A DNA stretch of 64,000 bases from Leptasterias polaris (Eukaryota > Echinodermata > Asteroidea > Forcipulatida > Asteriidae), in NCBI GenBank assembly GCA_037783415.1, contig JAZGTN010000023.1:403501-467500 (forward strand). The letters are read 5' to 3'. Below the pieces are notes generated by a model. It had not been told where the DNA came from and did not search any database. It saw only the letters and a list, made by a program, of their open reading frames with translations. Shown here one piece after another: positions 59,101-64,000 of this stretch; position 1 is the stretch's first letter; each line of letters opens with the position of its first letter. The position numbers and the translations under genes were made by a program.

Positions 59101-62100
59101 GATTATATAAACAATTTGCTCCCGGTTAATTTAAGTCCATCTTCGTATTTTCCTTTAAATCAGGATTTTCATCCTTTTGCTACAAGACAAGATAATCTTA
59201 TCCGTCTTACTGATATTTGTAGAGTGGATGTGGTTTCTTCCAATTATCGTAAACTTCTACCAAAAATTGTTAACTCCCTTCCTGTTTGCCTGAGAAATGA
59301 ATTTCCAGGTATATCTAGGAAGCTTTTCATTACCCATCTTAATGAGTTTTATTTGGACAAGTATAACAAATTTCTTTGCACTCACTTTTCATGTCATTCA
59401 TGTTCAAAATCAGCAGGGCATTAATATTTCTTTTTTATTTTTTATTTTTCATATATTTAGTCTTATTATTAGTTGACCTCGGGAAAGTATATTATTTGTT
59501 TTAATTTTTATTATGCATTTTCGCATGCAATTAATATATTTTTGAACCAATAGCAGTCTGGGTACTCCACTACAGGAGGGTTATACCTCCTCTGGATGTT
59601 ACCTCCATTTGTACCTTACTTAGTAAATTTTTCATTACTATTATAACTGTTGTAGATGTGTAGTGAAATCCGATATCAATAAACTCGCAGGGTTCAAGTG
59701 GGTCAAGTCGCTGCAATACCCGGTACATCAAATAAGGAAGAAGACAAATACTGAGTCTACGCGGTGCTTATTTTATCTAATCTCAGTGTTCATCTTTTGC
59801 TCAATGTTAGGGAAATGGTTAAATTCAAAAGATGGTGGTATCGACTACTCTTTCTTATATCGTTTACTGTATTTCAACATTGATATGTTTGGCCATATCA
59901 TTTGACCCTTTTTTACATCACTAATTATTCAAGAGGTCAAATCACCAAATGGTTCTCTTATTTATTAATAAAGTAAAATTCCAATGAATGTTTATATTTT
60001 TGTCTACCTGTGTATAACAAACATTGCAGCAAAATAAAGTCTTTGTACAAGCAGTTTGCTAAGGTGCGATTCCTGAGGTAATTTGTGATTTTGTGTTGTC
60101 TGATATTGACTTGGCAATAGGGTTAATGTTTGACTTGTAAACAACTGTCTCCTACCCAATAATGAAACAGAGATCTCTAAGTCCAGCAATGGTTGTTTTG
60201 GGGAACTTAATGTTCCACCGGTGGTTCTACAACCTAGTAATGTTTTTACTGCCTGGATGGATTGATTGTAAATGAGGGGAATATAAATTGTTTGCGCGGA
60301 CAATCAAATATCTGATTTTCAAAGTGTCCAAAACGTTAACCTCAAGAGAGATTAAACATTATGTTATAAATGGTTGTGTGAAAATAATGATATATATACA
60401 GCGACTCTATTTACAGTAATACTCATGTTCAGTTTGTGTGTGTTTTGATTTGTTTTTGTTTTGGGGTTTTTTTTGGGGGGGGGGGGCAAAGACAGACCTC
60501 GCTCAGAATTCGTTCTCTGTGATTTGATGTCACTTTCCTTCCCTAGTCTTCATAATTTTGTTTTAATATTATAATAAAGCAAGTCATTACGGTCTAGATA
60601 TCAACCTCGGGATAAGGAGATCAGCGAAACATTACCCGAGCTACCATGTACTAATGACGTGTTTTTAAACAATCGGTAATGGATGACTGGTTAATATTAT
60701 ACATACCGGTAACTGAACTTTAAATTTATGAAATAACTCAATACTGGTTTTCTTACCTGCACTGAAATAAGTATAGCTGCCATTATCAGCTGGTCCTTTG
60801 GTCTGGCGAATCTTGGTCGCTTTGTGGACTTCTTACTGGACTCGAAGATTCTGCAGATTCGATTAACTTTGAGGAGTGTTGGAGCATAGGTCAGAGTGAC
60901 ACAGAGAGAGATGATAGCCTCAGATGCACCACATGAGGACACAGTCGGTAGAGGGAGGTACACAAAGAGAATGAGGAAAGCTAACATCGTACCAAAGATT
61001 GATATGAAACTGAGTTCCCTGCTGGTAGCTTTAATAAGTGGATGGTTCCGATAGACTGTCATCCCAAAGAAACAGAGAAGAGATGTACAAACACCAACTA
61101 CACTCATGATTAGAATGACCAGTACAATAGGATCATGGACAGAATATGTTGAAACATCTATCATCTTACAATGGTTGAATGTTTCGTCTGGCCAAAAACG
61201 CTCCTCACACGATAGACAGGCTCCATCTTTCACAATGGCATTATTGGCACATTTTTGGCACCCCCAACAACATTTCTTTTCAAGTGGAACCCTTATGTGT
61301 CCGAGCTTACAATCCTCGGTGCATAGAGACAAGGGAGGTTTACCTACTCCGTCTGGCCAGTGAATTTCTCTCTCATTGACGGTAAATTGATGATTGGTAC
61401 CACGTGAATCCCAGCGGCCGACTTGGTAGTAACCGCCATTCCCGAAGCTTTCCACTCTATACGTCCCTTCTGGATCTCCATTTTTATCAAACCGAAAGAG
61501 GCCATCAATTCCTTGAAATGTTACACTGAGAAGATATGGCAAAAAATCCTCTCCCCTGATCCCATGGAAGAGTTGACAGGTTGAAGAAGAGAACGGTACC
61601 ACGCACTTATCATGCATCATGTCATCCAGGGCATGAGCGAATGCATATACGGCTTGATAAACTGGGCTAGAACGGTTTGTTGTGACTATATTATGGCATT
61701 CACTCCATTCGTCACATCCCATCTCATTCATCCAAAACTCCTTATACTCGGAAAACCATGGATTATCATCACTTGAGACCAACATTTCACTAAAGTACTC
61801 ATCAAAACCAGGGACTTGATGGGAATCCAGTGCAAAGAACAAATTTCCTGAAGTAAAATTCTGCAAGCCGTACTCCTCAAAGTAACTGAAAGCATCACTA
61901 CCAACAAGAGTCAGCCTTTTATCTGGTTTAAGTTTATGCAACTCCAGCAAGATTCTGAACATGCCTTGAAAACCACCAAACATGACGTACACCTTAGCCT
62001 TGTCAGAATCTAGAATCTTGGATACTGCCTCTGATATGTCCGACTCAGTGGCTTCTTTCCTTACCGCAATTGAAAAAGCTATACAGATTCCATTCTCATC

Positions 62101-62757
62101 TGCAAGATTTAACAATTCCTGTGTGCCGCGGATACCATATGTATCAATGGTATACATTACACCAACATACAACCATTTGAATCGAAGTAATGTGTCGATG
62201 ATGGCCCGTGCTTGCTGCTTATCTGGAGGAGCAGTGCGTAGAAAATACGGAAATCTAGTTTTATCACTCAATTCATCGCTGGTTGCAAATCCTGAAATCA
62301 TTGGGATATCGTAAAGGTTTGTAACTTTTGCCGACACAATACTTGTTGTACTTCGACTCGTACCAACAATACCAATGAGATTACTACGTGGAGTACTACC
62401 ATTTGCAGCTGCGTGTATACCAGCCGGGATATGCTCAGCAAGTAGAGAAACAGCAGACCACAAAGATGCATCTTCCATGTAACACGACTCACGAATGTCA
62501 AAGCCAAGAGTAATATTAGGAAGTAAGTCCTTGTTGTTGTTGATTTCTTTCAAGGTGTAAACAACCATCTCCACCCTTTCTAAGATGTGATTTCTCAGCC
62601 CTGATTGACAGGTGTCGTCCGTATGCAGGGGAAAAATCCCCCCAATGAGGAAGTCTCCGGGTGCGGTGTATTTCACCATGACGCCCGATGGAACGGCACT
62701 CATTCCTACATCGAACAACGACCACCCAACAGCAAGCAAAACCCCAACAAACCACAT
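56197..62757 (-). CDS. Class C GPCR, metabotropic glutamate receptor-like (838 aa, 2 exons)
   Basis: Exons: 62757-60757 (667 codons) and 56712-56197 (171 codons plus stop), joined in phase 0. Residues 1 to about 20 are a signal peptide (MWFVGVLLAVGWSLF). A Venus-flytrap domain follows (HTDDTC, ERVEMVVYTLKEIN, LLPNITLGFDIRESC, FATSDELSDKTRFPYFLRTAPPD...QAR, GSDAF). Next are the nine-cysteine linker (CCWGCQKCANN, CLSCEERFWPDETFNHC) and seven TM segments beginning near 550. HPLIKATSRELS, NRICRIFES, NLLLILACCFYAFKTRKVPSN and PKLYAARF are typical of mGluRs. Several positions that bind the amino-acid backbone in mGluRs (the ERVE arginine, T in ATSDEL, D in PPDKQQAR, Y in DTYG, D in GSDAF) are kept; the usual tyrosine four residues before the arginine is not. 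The C-terminal tail is short. The single-exon ectodomain differs from vertebrate mGluRs and suits an expanded invertebrate family. Plasma membrane. Confidence 0.9.
57240..59660 (+). mobile_element. Decayed non-LTR retrotransposon (Jockey/CR1 group) in the GPCR intron
   Basis: The plus strand carries most of a reverse transcriptase broken by stops and frameshifts: SPWMTPGLMKSCCNKQKYY before RT; then GSDEVSILKDVIDLVSVPLS; SANQYGFRAG; FLDIKKAFDTVNHDILL; GIPQGSTLGPLLFLIYVNDA; the catalytic FADDTTLFA at about 58510; and LQIHPDKTHY. The C-terminus ends at a stop at 59422-59424, with a probable T-rich 3' UTR after it. The endonuclease domain is missing, so the copy is 5'-truncated and dead. Orientation is opposite to the host gene. 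Confidence 0.88.
59661..60756. other. Right part of the GPCR intron
   Basis: AT-rich, with a poly-G run of about 14 near 60475. No supported feature. Confidence 0.4.
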
Positions 62758-63480
62758 CTCTGCAAAACAGGGTTCTTTGGTGGGGTTTTTGCAATGTAGT
62801 TGTGCGACATTTGGTGCTTTCCAACAATCGACACGCCATTTTATTCATCAATTTCTTTGCTGAGGTCACTGCAAAAACGTCATGCACAGAAAGAGCCAAC
62901 AGGAGACCGTCATTGCTAACTTTTATGTAACTATGCACGCATAACAAACACGTGACCTTTGTTTTCAGGCCTTAAAACAATAATTGTTACGCCAATTTAT
63001 CGATCCACTCTGTTTCTGCAAGATCACCGCAGTGACCTCATACACAGAAATAGCAAAGAAGAGACGGCGCTATTGCTAAAACTTGTATGCACGCAAAACT
63101 AACACTAAAACCTTCATCTCAAGGTTCTAAAGACGAGACGAATTAGAGTTCGTTGAATACGTATAATTGAAAGATTAAACTGCAAAGGGAATCCAACGTG
63201 GCTTACTAAAGGTAGAGAATTGAAGAATGTTCTCCATAAGGAAATCCTTCCTTTTGATTATAAGATTTTATACATTTCACTATTGTATGTACATGTACGT
63301 TGTAATCAGACTTAAATACATTTTTACAAAGTGATTGTAAAAACAAACTTAAGATACTACGCGTTGTGATAAAACTAAAATTGGAACACATTGTTTAAAC
63401 TTTTTTGTCGCAACATACGTTGTAGTTGCTGTCACAATTTGAATATATACTATACAGTCATGTTTTACAATACCAATTAC
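62758..63480. promoter_or_regulatory. GPCR upstream region
   Basis: Upstream of the GPCR start on the minus strand. Two diverged direct copies of a stretch marked by CTGCAAAAACGTCATGCACA (near 62868) and CCGCAGTGACCTCATACACA (near 63028), each followed by GAAA.AGC.AA, suggest a local duplication. The promoter was not located. Confidence 0.4.
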
Positions 63481-63499
63481 TCGGCATATCAAGCGCACT

Positions 63500-63760
63500 T
63501 TCTACTACTAGGCCAACTGTAGGAACCAGGCATTGGCCAAGGATCTACAGATGCCAGAGACAGCTGATGGGGCTGGACAAAGGAAACAACTGGGTGGCAG
63601 CATCTTTGGACCCTTCTCCCTGAGGCAACAAAATCGTGCCATGAATTGGTCCACTGTCGCTGTAAGAAGAAAGTGCACTGGACGCTGCAAGTGTGCCAAA
63701 GCTGCACCCAAGTGAACTGCACTGTGCTCTTGTTCTGGAGACTTATATTATGATCGATAC
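63500..63760 (+). pseudogene. Fragment resembling a cysteine-rich (CxC-type) C-terminus of a mobile-element protein
   Basis: In one plus frame NRAMNWSTVAVRRKCTGRCK is followed by CAKAAPK and a stop at 63713-63715. In the next frame the upstream part reads ELVHCRCKK. Joined loosely, the words C-x-C-KK and C-TGRC-KCAKA resemble a C-rich tail seen in many repetitive invertebrate proteins. The frame is broken between them, so the copy is not functional. Assignment is tentative. Confidence 0.4.
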
Positions 63761-64000
63761 CAAATCGTAAATTGTGGATGGTGCTAATTAAAAAATTAGT
63801 TTGAGTGGGAAGATGAATACATTGATCCGTACATAATGCAACTTAGTTTTTTTAATGTGGATATAGTGGTAAAATTGGCCGAATTTAGGTCGAATTGGAA
63901 TAGCTTTTCTGGTCTTCTGGATAGTCATATGGTGGTAATGGTTATACCTGGATCTATTCTGTTTATCTTTAAAAATCTTTATTCCAAAAGTGGCACAATG

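Noticed and set aside
62516..62947. 143-codon ORF overlapping the GPCR start
   Set aside because: A frame-shifted shadow of the receptor's N-terminal exon.

Overview
This window looks like animal nuclear DNA, probably from a marine invertebrate and perhaps an echinoderm or related deuterostome. It has multi-exon genes with GT-AG introns of about 0.1-4 kb, AT-rich introns, many short palindromic transposons, tRNA-derived SINEs, decayed non-LTR retrotransposons and several minisatellites. The species cannot be fixed from the sequence alone. No bacterial, phage or CRISPR features were seen.

Seven protein-coding genes could be assembled by joining open frames at splice sites and checking that phases agree. 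In order they are: the 5' part of UBOX5/RNF37 (minus, 1-1305, running off the left edge); CFAP206 (plus, 4069-9586, 624 aa); RNPC3, the U11/U12 65K protein (minus, 11264-16484, 488 aa); a SAXO-like microtubule-binding protein (plus, 18225-21404, 482 aa); TCERG1 (minus, 23398-36905, 1065 aa); NOP14 (plus, 41225-54861, 871 aa); and a metabotropic-glutamate-receptor-like class C GPCR (minus, 56197-62757, 838 aa). Strands alternate, so UBOX5/CFAP206, RNPC3/SAXO-like and TCERG1/NOP14 form divergent pairs, and the genes between them converge at their 3' ends. Two genes are ciliary (CFAP206, SAXO-like), two concern splicing or Pol II elongation (RNPC3, TCERG1), and one concerns ribosome biogenesis (NOP14). 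They are housekeeping or ciliary neighbours rather than one pathway.

Between and inside the genes lie mobile and repeated DNA: a TA-flanked Tc1/mariner-like non-autonomous element (1898-2930); a 1.4 kb inverted-repeat element (37643-39082) containing a LINE remnant; palindromic MITEs at 22.8, 30.3, 35.4, 48.1, 52.7, 53.3, 53.8 and 54.0 kb; SINEs at 31.0, 42.0, 48.5 and 51.2 kb; LINE remnants at 16.5, 38.1 and 50.4 kb and a longer one at 57.2-59.7 kb inside the GPCR intron; and minisatellites with periods of 21-82 bp. The largest is 31 nearly identical 39-bp units in NOP14 intron 7.

The most interesting observation is that the last intron of RNPC3, a gene for a minor-spliceosome protein, has a textbook U12-type 5' splice site and branch point. 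The gene may therefore depend on the machinery it encodes. A second is a tandem triplication in TCERG1 that copies a real 5' splice site three times at exact 75-bp spacing.
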